From Endocalyx cinctus (taxonomy: Eukaryota > Ascomycota > Sordariomycetes > Amphisphaeriales > Apiosporaceae): a stretch of DNA of 64,000 nt. Positions 24,315-35,585 of the stretch are shown piece by piece. The notes under the pieces are model-generated. The model ran no database searches, was not told where the DNA came from, and saw only the letters and a program-made list of their open reading frames with translations. The DNA lies in NCBI GenBank assembly GCA_001600455.1, contig BCKC01000002.1:5160171-5224170 (forward strand). The letters run 5' to 3'. A program made the position numbers and the translations under genes. Positions within the stretch are counted from its first letter, which is position 1. Every line of letters begins with the position of its first letter.

Positions 24315-26489
24315 TTAAGATAGAAGTACTCTAATCTCCCCAGTCGTTCTCGGGAACAAAGACCTCAGACTGGCGCCCTGCTCCCCACCCTCTCGCCTCT
24401 GGTGCTCAGCAGCCCACTCGTCAGCCAGGACGAGCATTTCCTCGACGTGCTCGAAGTCGACGCAGAACCTATCGGCGGCCTCCTCGGTGACGTCGCGCGC
24501 GAGCTTCGCGTCCTGGAGGTGCTTGACGTTCTCCATGGCGTCCATGACGGCCGAGGGCAGGAAGTCGTCCAACCCCTGGCTCGCCGCCACGAGGGCTTCG
24601 GGTCGGGTCTCCTCGAGCGTCGACGACGCCACTTTTTCCGCGTCCGCTTCGCTCAGAGGTCCGAGGGCGGAGAAGAGCGGATGCAGGGAGGATTCTTCCC
24701 GGAAGAACGCGTACTGGCTCTCGACGAGCCGGACGGCGTGCTCGCCGATGCGGGCCTCTAGATCTTTTAACCGCTTCGAGGCGAAGCTCGAGAACGGGGC
24801 GAGCGTGCGCTGGGCCGAGAGGAGGCAGTTGATCAGGAAGATGGAGTTGGAGGGCGGGTCGATCATCTTGGACATGTTCTCGCAGCCGGCGATGAAGGGG
24901 TCGAAGGATTCGACGAGGATGGGCTCGAAATCGGCCTCGCGGTCGACTTCCGAGCCTAGCGATGTCTCGTACGTCTTCATGATCGCCGTCAGTTGCTTGA
25001 GGGACTCCTGCAGGAAGTCTGGTGGGCCCAAATCGGACGGCGTGTGTTGAAACTCCCCTTCGAGGGTGGCGATATGGTCTCGCATGAGGGAACGGAACTG
25101 TCGTAATGCCTCGGACTCTAGGTTCGTCATGAATTGTATAAGGACAGATTCTTCGCCCAGTAGTTTAGAGAACATGAATTTATAGAATCCGAGAAGATTT
25201 GCCAGCTTATACGCAAGTATCGTCTCTTCGTTACTCTGGATGACCTGCTCTATCCGCTGTCGGAGAAGGCGCGCAGCGCCGGATACGTCGCGATCTACTA
25301 GCTCGTTCAGCGCCTTCACCGCGTCATATTCAGTTTCGCCGTCTGCCTCATCCGCCATGAGCTTCCATAGCTCGTTTTCACGACCCTCCTGGATCCCCTT
25401 GGCGATTTCGTTTCCATCCGAGATAAATAGCACCTCAAGAGCTTCATGCTCACTTACGGTCGCCGAGTGAGCCCAGGCCAGCATATCGCCAACGTATCTT
25501 AGTGGATCGTGGGCCACCAACTCGATAGGCTTGACGGAGTGATCTTTGGCCCCCGATGCCGCCGTGCCGGTGAGAGCGAGGTAGAACGAATCTGAGAGGA
25601 CTTGCTCGCGGGCCTCGGCAAAAAAATCTAAGCAGCTCTGGAACAGGGACGGTCTTTCGGCGAGGACGCGTAGAGCGCGGCGAACAGAAGAATTGATTTG
25701 AGGATTTTCGAGGTTCAGAGTTTTGAACTCTTTCTGGATCCAGCGGTAGAGTTTTTGGTAGGCATGGTTCAAATTCTTAGAGATCTGATCCATGATTTCT
25801 AGGCCGAGCGTCTGATTTTCGAAGCCGAGAAGAACTTGACAGTCTTTGCTAATACGCTTGGCCTTGACCAAAGCTAAGAAGAATTCTTCATCTACAGGTT
25901 CTGATGTGAGGGTTAACGCGGCAACTTCATCTTCAGATAAAATGAAATGCTCTCGGAAGGACTTCAGTAGCTGCTGCTTAGTCTCGACGTTCCGTCTCTG
26001 GGTCATTAACGATGATGCTTCCTGGAGGGTAGCCGACGTCGCCTGGTGAGCCGTCGTTACGTGGATCTTCATCTCCTCGTAACTTTTATTCAACTTGCCG
26101 ATAGTGCTACCAATCCTTCGCAGTTGCTAATTTTCGCACGTCAGTCAGTCGTTGGAAAACTTTCTTTCGCGGGGTAAACTCACTTCGGCTACTCTACCAA
26201 ACTCTGTTATGATCTCTCCATTGCTCTCAATGACTTCCTTTTGCACATCTAGACGTAGCTGTCTCCGGTTTTCGGCACTGTTGCTTATTCCGCGTTCATC
26301 CAATAACGCCAGCGAATCGCGGAATTCCGCATCAGCGTATGAGGTTGAAAGCACGCCCGTCACTTTGGACGATAGAGGATTCGAACCCCTTCCGGGATAT
26401 GCTGCTGTTCCCGGTGTCGATGGCGTTGGAGGCGATAGTGCGCCATCCCTTATAGGGAGGTTTATGGATCCAAGCCCATTTGCGGCCAT
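24315..26489 (-). CDS. COG6: Conserved oligomeric Golgi complex subunit 6
   Basis: A lobe-B subunit of the COG tethering complex, which captures retrograde vesicles at the Golgi. Two exons, 26489-26184 and 26126-24315, are joined in phase 0 across a 57-bp intron, giving 705 residues, in the usual range. A Pro/Ser-rich N-terminus (residues 1-45) leads to a coiled-coil N-terminal region spanning the splice site (about 60-150; [12 protein letters not shown] then [20 protein letters not shown]). The large helical C-terminal domain has family segments [53 protein letters not shown] and [17 protein letters not shown]. It is divergent from ATG9. In yeast, COG subunits are required for autophagosome formation and normal Atg9 localisation. 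Confidence 0.95.
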
Positions 26490-27463
26490 GGCGACGGAAA
26501 CCTTAAAAAGACAAATTATCTTTTTTTTTCTTCTCTTTTTACTTCATGATACTCATCCCGATGAGTATAGATTTAAAACCATAGTACGTCTTCCTTCATT
26601 TATAGACACGTACACTCATTCAAATAAGAATATTATATTTAAATAAGTTCACGCATATATCTATTATCATGATATATGGTCTTTTTCCAAGACCCCTCGC
26701 AAATAAATCCGACTGTGATATGTGGCTAGGAATAGGTAGAATGTAGAGGCATTTCGTTGACAGCTGTCAATTGGCAAATACCAGACAAACGACAATTCTA
26801 GATAGAAGATGTTGCCTCTGCTGCCTGCTAGGTTGGTCCACTGTTAGTTTAACCTTAGAGCCTGCTAATCCTTGCTGGCCTACTAATTATAGGTGCTAAA
26901 GAACCTTATGATAGTGATAGCGATAGCGATAAGATAAAGATAAAGATAGCAATGATAAGCTAGTTTATCTGCTTATATGTACAGTATGTACTCCGTAGAT
27001 CCATCCATACAGCACCTAATAAGAGTCGTGTGACGCAACCTCCGACCGTGGAATGAATTTCAATCAGCTTGTCATTCAACTCCGTCATTAGGAGTTAACG
27101 TCACTGGTTCATATGATCATAATCAAGCATAGTCTGACTATTTTCCTACAATTTCAATATCACAAGACTTTTAATTTACTTCCTGTACTTCATTTAGGTG
27201 AAAAAATCATTATTAGTGCTACTGTTCACCACTAATATATGGCTGTTCTACTGGGATCGATTTATTTAGTCCGAACTGTCTAGAGTAATCAGGCAACCAA
27301 CCATTTACTCTATTCCATTCCATAGCCGAGTTGTTCAACCTTCTATCCTTACTACTGTTCACTTCTTTAAACAATGTATTTGTCTATAATGTGATAGACT
27401 TCGTACTCACTCTTAGAAGATTTAAGAAAAAAGGGAGATTTTGTGATAAAATACACTTAGAAC
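26490..27463. promoter_or_regulatory. divergent promoter region, COG6 and ATG9
   Basis: This 974-bp region between the two start codons is AT-rich and contains the GATA array at 26910-26969. Nothing else in it looks like a gene. Confidence 0.7.
26910..26969. promoter_or_regulatory. array of GATA-factor sites in the COG6-ATG9 promoter
   Basis: Nine GATA cores occur in 60 bp. Eight on the plus strand start at 26910, 26916, 26922, 26928, 26933, 26939, 26945 and 26954, and one is inverted at 26966-26969. All eight forward copies fit HGATAR, the consensus for AreA/NIT2-type nitrogen regulators and related GATA factors. The first seven are 5 or 6 bp apart, forming an imperfect hexanucleotide repeat. 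The array lies 495-554 bp upstream of ATG9 and 421-480 bp upstream of COG6. Regulation is inferred; it could be a neutral microsatellite. Confidence 0.55.
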
Positions 27464-30386
27464 ATGCCGCCGAACCTCTTTTCCCGTCTCGTTCCCTCGA
27501 CTGACGACCAACCTTTTTATGACCGCGTCCGAGATGGGAATGATTCCGATATAGAAAGCAGGGCAGGTCTAGCTTTGGATGAAGAGAATCTAGCTCATGA
27601 TTTCCGCGATGACGACCTAGCCCACGCTCATGCTTTGGGATTAGCGGATAGCCATATCTCGACAGCAAGCCATCTAGGTCCGAGAGAGACGCATGCCGGT
27701 CCGTCCCGTACTGCCAGATCCGACGCCGCATCTAGATGGCTCGCCCAAGACGATGATATGGACAACGATGTACCCGCCTCCCTTCTCGTAGAGGGACCTG
27801 CTGCTACGAAATCGAAATCGAACCAACCACGCACTAATTCACATACGACACGTCGACCTGCTCCTGCAGGATCATCAAACCGCAGAATACAAGCGCAGTG
27901 GGAAACTGCACAGGCACAACAAAGATTACATCAAGATGAAGAATTGGGTCTTCCGCCTGGTGCCCGCCATCCAGCCTTCTCTACTAAGAGACCTGGATAT
28001 ACGGCCACCCCAAAGGACAAAGCCATGTTCAGATGGGCTAACGTCTCAAATCTCGACGTATTTATTAAAGATGTCTATGACTATTACCTTGGTGCGGGTA
28101 TGTGGTGTATTCTTCTTGAAAGATTTCTTCACCTACTGTGAGTCCTCTCGTCGTTTATTCAACAGTTGCAAGGATGCTATCGAGCTTAGAGACTGACACA
28201 TAATAGGAAGATACTGTTCGTGGCCACACTTCTAACCCTCTTAACACAGTGTTTAGATTACAAACACCTACGAGATAGCAAAAGTTTATCGCAGCTAATC
28301 ATTCCCAAATGTACAACGAAAATGTGGGGTGTGTGGAATCTAAGTCTCTGGCTCTGCAGTTTCTACTTCATCTGGAAGTCGATACAATTCATACTAGACT
28401 TCCCTCGCCTACTTCATATACGTGATTTTTACATATACTTATTAGAAATCCCGGAAGAGGATATGCAAACCGTGTCCTGGCAAGACGTCGTCTCCAAAAT
28501 CACCGCTCTCCGTGACCAGAACGTGAAGACGGCCACCAATATAACACCTTCTCAGCGAAAGTTTCTCCAGAAACACCTCGGACAACATATTGCCAGCCAG
28601 TCTAAGGAGCGACTCGATGCTCATGATATTGCTAATCGGTTGATGAGACGCGAGAATTATATCATTGCGCTCTTCAATAAAGATATTTTAAATCTCACTA
28701 CTCCGCTACCCTTCCTGCGAAATCGGCAATTATTCTCGAAGTCGCTAGAATGGACTGTGCAATTCGGAGTTCTGGATCTCGTTTTCAACGAAAGCGGCCA
28801 AGTGCATCAGCGTGTGCTAAAGTCGGACCATCGGGGCATCCTCAGCAAGCAAATGAAGACTAGATTTGCCTTCGCAGCGGCGATGAACCTGATATTTGCT
28901 CCCTTTTTAGCCTGCGGTCTCGTGGTCGATTACGTTTTCACGTACTATAATGTAAGTTTTCAGTCGTCACTTTAGATCTGCCTCAGTCGTGTTTTGGTGC
29001 TCACACTTCATCTAGGAATTCAGAACCAACACATCCTCAATAGGAGCTCGACAATACACACCGCTGGCTAGATGGAAGTTTCGCGAGTTCAACGAGCTTC
29101 CGCACCTTTTCGAAGAGCGCCTCAATATGTCGTATCCATACGCGAAACATTATATTGACCAATTTCCAAAGAAGAAAACCGAATCCGCTGCCAGGACAGT
29201 CCAATTCTTCTCCGGCGCTCTGATCGCTGTTCTGGCCATTTTAGGATTTTATGACCCAGAAATAATCGTGGATTTCGAAATATTTCCGGGCATGAATGCA
29301 ATTGGTTTCATCGCGCTCCTGACCACTACTTGGGCCGTATCCCGGGGTATGATATCGGAGGAGAATGACGTGTTTGACCCGGAGTACGCGATGCAAAGTG
29401 TGATTGAGTTCACGCATTACCAGCCAGACCAATGGAAAGGTCGACTGCATAGTTACGATGTGAAAGCGGAGTTCTCGGAGCTATACAAGCCACGAGTTAT
29501 CATATTTCTTGAAGAGATATTAGGGGTTTTGGTGACTCCGCTCGTTCTCTTCTTTTGCCTCCCCACGTGCGCCGACCAGATCATCGATTTTTTCCGCGAG
29601 TTTACCATTCACGTTGACGGACTCGGCTACGTGTGCTCCTTCGCCGTCTTCGACTTCCAAAAGGACTCACGCAGCACGAAACCCCAGCCAGGGAATACGG
29701 CGGATGCTCGAGAGGACTATTATACTACGAAACATGGAAAGATGCAAGCATCTATGCACGGATTCCTGGATAACTACGTATACAACCCCAGAAGTGGATT
29801 ACCAGGTGTGCATCCCCTAGGGCCCGCAGGACGTCACCAATTCCACCCTCCACCCGCTTTCCCGGGCTTGACATCACCGACGTTGGCGGCAGATATGCGT
29901 TCTTCGCGGTTTATAGGACCGTCCAACGATCGTCTTCGGAATCGTGCTCCCCCCGGAGCCAAGACACCACGCTTTGGACCGGCGGTAGCACCGTCGCCCA
30001 TGGCGTCTATGTTGCTAGATCCGCAACACCAACCCTCGGCTTCTCTCATAGCCGGACGTACGCCTCAGCGTGTACGTCAACAGCGAGGCTCTCACCCGAG
30101 CGACCAAGATAACATCATTGAGGAATCGAGCGAAGCCGGGCCGTCCACAGCGGCCGGATCAACGAGAGGTGGCCTACACCGTCAAGCTACGAATTACACG
30201 GACGACGGTGACGTCGAAGAGAGCGTGGTAGGTCTCGGACTCGGTGAATCCACATGGGAAGGTTCGCCTCGGAGAGGCATGAGCCGGGAAAACAGCGCGG
30301 TAGCGGATAACGATGACGGGCCGGGGGTCGTCACGCTACTCAAACAGTTTCAGCAGGCGCATATGAATCACAGGGGCACGATGTGA
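27464..30386 (+). CDS. ATG9: Autophagy-related protein 9 (lipid scramblase)
   Basis: The multispanning membrane protein of autophagosome formation. Atg9 trimers scramble phospholipids and travel on Golgi-derived vesicles to the phagophore assembly site. Three exons, 27464-28137, 28207-28951 and 29016-30386, are joined by introns of 69 bp (phase 2) and 64 bp (phase 0), giving 929 residues. The cytosolic N-terminus is acidic and disordered, including WLAQDDDMDNDVPASLLVEG. The core begins at FRWANVSNLDVFIKDVYDYYLGAG. Conserved segments include RLMRRENYIIALFNKDILNL, LPFLRNRQLFSKSLEWTV, FNELPHLFEERLNMSYP, YAKHYIDQFPKKK and [20 protein letters not shown]-like sequence (here [15 protein letters not shown]). 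The long C-terminal tail is disordered. It converges with GAR1. Confidence 0.97.
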
Positions 30387-31218
30387 TATAATTATAAATC
30401 AGTTTAGGTCTGATTGATAATAGTGATTTTCGAACAGCGGAGTTTTCATACAAATGTCGTAAGGTTGCATTATATTATACTCATCAATCAAAGCATAGGT
30501 TAAGGATAAGGGTATCGGAGCGTAAGGCGTTCGTTTAGAAGTTTCAGACTTGCCTGAAACAGTTGGAAACTGATTTACTTGGAAACATCCAAATATGACT
30601 GAGTGAGGATGAAATATAGTATCTTCTCTCACGATTCATTCCGAGTTGAGCTGCTTTGACTTAAGTATAGTGGCAGAGTTAATATATCATATTATAATAA
30701 CTTGTCTCACTTCAAAAATGTAGTTGTAAGAGGCACATTGACCAGCTTTAGAGGGGTAAGGGAAAGGGGGCGCGGGCATAAGTGATGATATATAAACAAG
30801 ATATTAACCACGAATATGTCAATAAGTTAAATAGATCTTGCGACAAGTCATCACTTTATATCAGAGAACAGATTTGAATTTACTAATTTTTTTTTCTCTT
30901 GTTTTATTCGCGCAATGCATATCATATACATTTCAGTTTCTAGTGTAAAGACATGGAAGTATGAACGAAGCTTCAGAAAAAGAGTACCTAGAACGCCTAT
31001 TTTTCCCGTGCCGCGTAAAAAAAAAAAAAAAGTTAACGAAACAAAATCGATGCGGAGAAGTGTAGCAAACAATTCGTATGCTTTTCTTCTTCTCTTTGGG
31101 AACGGGGGGCTTATCGAAAGAGAACGGAAAAAGAGAGGAAGACAAAAAGGAGTCGGTGGGTATCTTCTTTCCTTTTTGTTTTTCTCCCCCTCTCCTTTTC
31201 TCTTCTTTATCCGGAGAT
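30387..31218. other. convergent intergenic region, ATG9 and GAR1 3' ends
   Basis: About 830 bp, AT-rich, with an A-run at 31017-31030 and CT-rich sequence near 31080-31205 that probably belongs to the GAR1 3' UTR. No additional gene is supported. Confidence 0.55.
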
Positions 31219-32108
31219 TTAGAATCGACCACCACCCCGGCTGAAGCCACCTCCACCTCGGCCTCCTCTGCTGAAGCCACCACCACCACCTCGACTGAAG
31301 CCACCGCTTCCTCCGCGTCCACCACCTCTGCCGCCTCCTCGGCTGAAACCGCCGCCGCCGCCTCCCCTGCCGAAACCGCCGCGACCGCCTCCACCGCGAC
31401 CGCCGCCTCGCATGGGACCACCACGACCGCCACCTCGGCCGCCACCCCGGCTCGCCTTCTTCACCTTGGGAGCTCCTGGTGGGGGTTTGGGCTTAGGCAG
31501 GAACTTCTCGAGCGGGAGGAGCTTGTCGGTGCCGATGTAGAACTTGTCACCCGGCTTGAAGGATCCGGCTTGGATGCCCTCGCTCGGCTTGATCGTGTAG
31601 TAAACCTGGTTGATGGGACCAAGAACCTATAGAGAACAAGTTAAAAAAACACGCATTAATTTAATAATCTCAATTTAGATGTATATATTTTTCGTTTGTC
31701 ACGATGATAGGTGAGGAAGAGGTGTGAATGATTGGCGAGAAAAAAAGAAGGAAAAAAAAGCTTACCTCGTCTACTTTACCAACAGCCGTCTTGTTCTCGA
31801 GAAAACAGGAAGCGCCGAAGTAGGGAACCTTGGTGTTGATGCTCTCGCAAACCATCTCCCCTTCGCAGGCGTGCATGAATTTTCCCATCTCGACTATCTG
31901 GTCTGGAGGGCCGAAGTCTCGCTGTCCGAATCCACCGCGACCTATGATTAACAAATTATATAGATTAGCCATTTGTTCATACTCTTTTTTTATTCTATTC
32001 TTTTGTCTTTTGAGCTTCGTAAAACTTACCACCTCCTCGGCCACCTCCTCGGCCACCACCAAAGCCACCACCAAAGCCGCCTCTTCCTCGCGGCGTACCT
32101 CTCGACAT
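31219..32108 (-). CDS. GAR1: H/ACA snoRNP subunit Gar1
   Basis: A core protein of box H/ACA ribonucleoproteins, which pseudouridylate rRNA and snRNA in the nucleolus. Three exons, 32108-32030, 31941-31766 and 31626-31219, are joined by introns of 88 bp (phase 1) and 139 bp (phase 0), giving 220 residues. The layout is the Gar1 type: an N-terminal Gly/Arg-rich domain (residues 3-33) split by intron 1, and a central beta-barrel core ([68 protein letters not shown]). [14 protein letters not shown] linker precedes the long C-terminal RGG domain with RGG, GGF and GRGG repeats. The repetitive GC-rich C-terminus creates long Ala-rich open frames on the other strand, which are shadows. It is divergent from ThrRS. 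Confidence 0.96.
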
Positions 32109-32459
32109 AGTTTCTATATTCTTATCCTGAGAATTGGCGTTGTATAATTTTGGAGTTCGATTTTTCGTATTTGAAGTCTGAGTTTACGGGGTTCAGACTT
32201 GACGTAATTGGTCGAGAAATTGGTTTGCGACGGCGACACTTTGTGTGAAGTGTCAAAAGTATTTCTCAATTGAAAGTAGGAAAAAAAAAAATGTTGGAAT
32301 AATTTTTTGTCCAAGCTCTGAAAAAGATCCACTAAATCTGCATACTACCAGCCTACTGGACAGCTAAATAGAGCTTAGTCTTTCTAGAGGTACCTTTCCG
32401 AAATAGGTTAATCGATAAAAGCACCGATATCGCGATAAGACGATATTCAGAAAGTGGAG

Positions 32460-32466
32460 TGACTCA
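32460..32466 (+). promoter_or_regulatory. Gcn4/Cpc1-type bZIP site
   Basis: A perfect TGACTCA core in the context AGTGACTCA, the optimal site for Gcn4 and its filamentous-fungal orthologue CPC1/CpcA. It is 463 bp upstream of the ThrRS start and 352 bp upstream of GAR1. Confidence 0.45.
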
Positions 32467-32729
32467 TTTTTAGCATAAGTCATTCTTGAATCGTATTTTT
32501 AACGAGACGAGGGGCTTTGCTAATTTACTACGGAGCACTATTACGGTACAAAGTACATATTATTTGGAGGGGCAGTTATTGGTATACTTCTGTCTTCTCT
32601 ACCCAAAGGAGTCCACCCCACCTTATCCTGTATATATTTCCCACCTTTTACTACGACTGTGTGGTATTTTACTTGAACCACTTTCCCTTCAGAGAATATC
32701 AACATCTGTTCAATTCAATTTATATGTGT

Positions 32730-32736
32730 TGACTCA
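32730..32736 (+). promoter_or_regulatory. second Gcn4/Cpc1-type bZIP site
   Basis: TGACTCA in the context GTTGACTCAAG, 193 bp upstream of the ThrRS start. It is the second exact core in this 820-bp promoter. Aminoacyl-tRNA synthetase genes are classical targets of general amino acid control in yeast and Neurospora. Confidence 0.45.
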
Positions 32737-32808
32737 AGAAATATTTTATCTGAAATATATTTAGAGAAAATCAGATTAAAAAAAAAAAGAAGAAGAAATA
32801 CGATTCAA

Positions 32809-32843
32809 GATCAGACTCGATCCTCGGCTGATCGAGTCTAATC
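32809..32843 (+). promoter_or_regulatory. strong hairpin in the ThrRS leader or promoter
   Basis: Arms AGACTCGATC (32813-32822) and GATCGAGTCT (32830-32839) pair perfectly over 10 bp around the 7-nt loop CTCGGCT. After one C-A mismatch, three more pairs (GAT with ATC) extend it to 32809-32843. It ends 85 nt before the ThrRS ATG, in otherwise AT-rich sequence. If transcribed it would be a stable 5' UTR stem-loop. Alternatively it is a DNA palindrome bound by a dimeric factor. Confidence 0.6.
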
Positions 32844-32928
32844 AGGTTTATTTTTTATTTTTTTTATTTTATTTTTTGTATCTGATTTTAATTATTATTA
32901 TTTATTTATCCTGATCGGTCAAATAAAT

Positions 32929-35289
32929 ATGGAGGCCGCAAAGAAAGCCGTTGAGTCTGTAGCCGAGGGCGTCAAAAATGTAGCCATCGGTGAGAAAAAA
33001 GCACAAGGTGGAGGTAGAAAGGAGAAGAAGGCTAAGGAGGCAGCCGCTGATACTTCTGCCGGTCCCCTCGAGATGACGCCCGCTCCTGATTTTCTCGGTC
33101 ACCGTCTCGAGTTATTTGACCGCATCAAGAAACGACAAGACGAAGAATTGGCCCAAAAGCCTCGCGAGCCCATCACTATTACCATGCCCGACGGTAGCAT
33201 AAAAGCCGGCACTTCTTTCGAGACCACCCCCGCCGATATCGCCAAGGGTATCAGTAATAGTCTATACAAACGTACCGTCGTCGCGAGATTAGACGGTGAC
33301 AAGGAACAACTTTGGGATCTCGACAGACCCCTGGAGAAGAGTTGCAAGCTCGAATTGCTAGATTTTGAAGATGAGCAAGGAAAGATGGTCTTCTGGCACT
33401 CGAGTGCCCATATTCTCGGCGAGGCCTCGGAGCGACGTTTTGGCTGCAGTCTTTGCATAGGTCCTCCCATTGATAATGGTTTCTACTACGAGATGGGTCT
33501 TCCCGGCGGTGCTGCTGTTCAGACTACCGATTGGAAACCTATAGAGACCATCGTCAGCTCCATCGTCAAGGAAAAGCAAAAGTTTGAGCGATTAGTCATG
33601 ACCAAGGACGAATTACTCGAGATGTTCAACTACAACAAGTACAAGCAGCACATCATCAAGGACAAGATTCCCGACGGTACCTCTACCACCGTCTACCGAA
33701 ATGGTCCCCTGATCGATCTCTGCCGAGGACCTCACGTGCCCGATACCGGTAGAATCGAGGCTTTCGCCATCATGAAGAACTCGGCTTCTTACTTCTTAGG
33801 CGACAACAAGAACGACTCTTTACAGAGAATCTACGGTGTGTCGTTCCCCTCTAAGAAGCAGATGAGCGAACACAAGAAGTTCCTCGAGGAGGCGGCCAAG
33901 CGCGACCACCGCAAGATCGGAAAGGACCAAGAACTCTTCTTCTTCAGCGAAATGTCACCCGGTTCGGCCATGTGGCTTCCTCACGGTACTAGGATCTACA
34001 ACACGCTGCTAGAGTACATCCGACATCAGTATTGGAAGCGAGGTTACCAAGAAGTCATTACCCCGAACATGTACAATTCCGAGCTGTGGAAGACATCCGG
34101 TCACTGGGATTACTACAAAGACGACATGTTCGTTATTGATATGGAAGAAAACGTCAAGTTTGGTCTCAAGCCGATGAACTGCCCGGGTCATTGTATCATG
34201 TTCGGCCACAGAGAACGGTCGCATCGCGAGCTCCCTTGGCGAGTTGCCGATTTTGGTGTGTTGCATAGAAACGAAGCGTCGGGTGCGCTGTCGGGTCTTA
34301 CCCGTGTGAGGAGATTCCAGCAAGACGATGCCCACATATTCTGCCGCGAGGACCAAATCAAGGACGAGATGAGCGACCTGTTTGATTTCCTCCACGAGAT
34401 GTACGGCCTGCTGGGAATGACCTTCAAGCTGAAGCTCTCCACGAGACCTGAGAAGTACATGGGTCAGCTCGAGACGTGGGACCGGGCCGAGGCGATGCTG
34501 AAGGAGTCTCTAGACCAATTCGCCGCCTCGGAGGGAGGTTCCGCCTGGGCGCTCAACGAAGGTGACGGAGCCTTCTACGGTCCCAAGGTGGATATCACGC
34601 TGGTTGACTGTCTGAAGCGAGAGTGGCAATGCGCAACGATCCAGTTGGATTTCATGCAGCCTCAGAACTTCGGTCTCGAATATATTACGGGCGAGGCTGC
34701 GCCGAAAGCGAAAGAAGAGAAGCCCGCCGCTCCGGTCAAGGAGGTTAAAGACGACAAGGATGCGCCGGCGAAGAAGGAACGGGTTATCAAGCCGCTCTCG
34801 CCGGGCTGCGCGCGTCCGGTGATGATTCATCGCGCGATGGCCGGTAGCATAGAGCGATTCACGGGTATCCTCTGCGAACACTTTGCGGGTAAGTGGCCGT
34901 TCTGGCTGAGCCCGCGACAAATCCTGGTGATCCCGGTGGGTGTCGCGTTTATGCCGTACGCGGAGGAAGTGGCGGCGCGGTTCAGGAACGAGAAGATGTA
35001 CGTCGACGTGGACCTTAGCGGTAACACGCTCCAGAAGAAGATCCGCACGGGTCAGCTGTCGCAATACAACTTCATCTTCGTGGTGGGCGACGAAGAGGTG
35101 AAGGGTCAGCAGGTCAACGTTCGATACCGCGACGACACGTCGGCCCAGGACAGAGGAAAGCCGATTCCCATGGACGAGGCGGTGGAGAAGATCCGAAAGT
35201 TGAGGGACGACAGGGGTTCGTATAACCCGTTCCCATCAATCGTGAAACCTGCTGCTGCGGCGGGTGCTGCCAAGGAGGAGGGTGCGTGA
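32929..35289 (+). CDS. THS1: Threonyl-tRNA synthetase, cytoplasmic
   Basis: A class II synthetase that charges tRNA-Thr. One exon encodes 786 residues from an ATG at 32929 preceded by AT-rich leader. Order of domains: a basic Ala/Lys-rich N-terminal extension (1-45), then a TGS domain (about 79-145). The editing domain has HSSAHILG at 157, typical of the HxxxH site. The class II core has MNCPGHC (416-422), whose Cys is a zinc ligand, and motif 2 around [20 protein letters not shown] (445 onward). Motif 3 ([11 protein letters not shown]) is at about 633, and the anticodon-binding domain begins near [13 protein letters not shown] Lys/Ala/Pro/Glu-rich insertion of about 40 residues (588-628) sits just before motif 3. 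I see no mitochondrial presequence. Confidence 0.97.
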   Translation: MEAAKKAVESVAEGVKNVAIGEKKAQGGGRKEKKAKEAAADTSAGPLEMTPAPDFLGHRLELFDRIKKRQDEELAQKPREPITITMPDGSIKAGTSFETTPADIAKGISNSLYKRTVVARLDGDKEQLWDLDRPLEKSCKLELLDFEDEQGKMVFWHSSAHILGEASERRFGCSLCIGPPIDNGFYYEMGLPGGAAVQTTDWKPIETIVSSIVKEKQKFERLVMTKDELLEMFNYNKYKQHIIKDKIPDGTSTTVYRNGPLIDLCRGPHVPDTGRIEAFAIMKNSASYFLGDNKNDSLQRIYGVSFPSKKQMSEHKKFLEEAAKRDHRKIGKDQELFFFSEMSPGSAMWLPHGTRIYNTLLEYIRHQYWKRGYQEVITPNMYNSELWKTSGHWDYYKDDMFVIDMEENVKFGLKPMNCPGHCIMFGHRERSHRELPWRVADFGVLHRNEASGALSGLTRVRRFQQDDAHIFCREDQIKDEMSDLFDFLHEMYGLLGMTFKLKLSTRPEKYMGQLETWDRAEAMLKESLDQFAASEGGSAWALNEGDGAFYGPKVDITLVDCLKREWQCATIQLDFMQPQNFGLEYITGEAAPKAKEEKPAAPVKEVKDDKDAPAKKERVIKPLSPGCARPVMIHRAMAGSIERFTGILCEHFAGKWPFWLSPRQILVIPVGVAFMPYAEEVAARFRNEKMYVDVDLSGNTLQKKIRTGQLSQYNFIFVVGDEEVKGQQVNVRYRDDTSAQDRGKPIPMDEAVEKIRKLRDDRGSYNPFPSIVKPAAAAGAAKEEGA

Positions 35290-35585
35290 TCACTAGATAG
35301 AGGGATATAGAGATGATGAATAGATGAAGAGAGAAGGGGATGAGTGATGATATTAAAGAAAGAAAAGAAAAGAAAAGAAAAGAAAAAACAGCACGATACG
35401 TGTATATATTCATATAAAGCAAATATGGATTTTTTTTTAAAGGTGATTCATTGATCTATTGATTCGTTGATCTATTGCTAGTATACCGAGTAGTTATCAT
35501 TACTTTGTGTTGGTTTGAATTATTGTCTCGTATTGTTATTGTATGGTGTTATCAATCATGTCGTTGCTGACATGGCAGCATGGTA

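Larger units (their letters stand above)
32109..32928. promoter_or_regulatory. divergent promoter region, GAR1 and ThrRS
   Basis: An 820-bp region between the start codons. It contains two TGACTCA sites, a strong hairpin at 32809-32843, and poly-A, T-rich and AT-rich stretches next to the ThrRS start. Both flanking genes serve protein synthesis. Confidence 0.7.

Noticed and set aside
24402..25050. Open frames antisense to COG6
   Set aside because: They mirror COG6 exon 2 codon bias and have no recognisable domain.
30933..31632. Long Ala/Thr/Ser/Glu-rich open frames on both strands
   Set aside because: They are out-of-frame readings of the repetitive GC-rich RGG domain of GAR1 and of its 3' flank.
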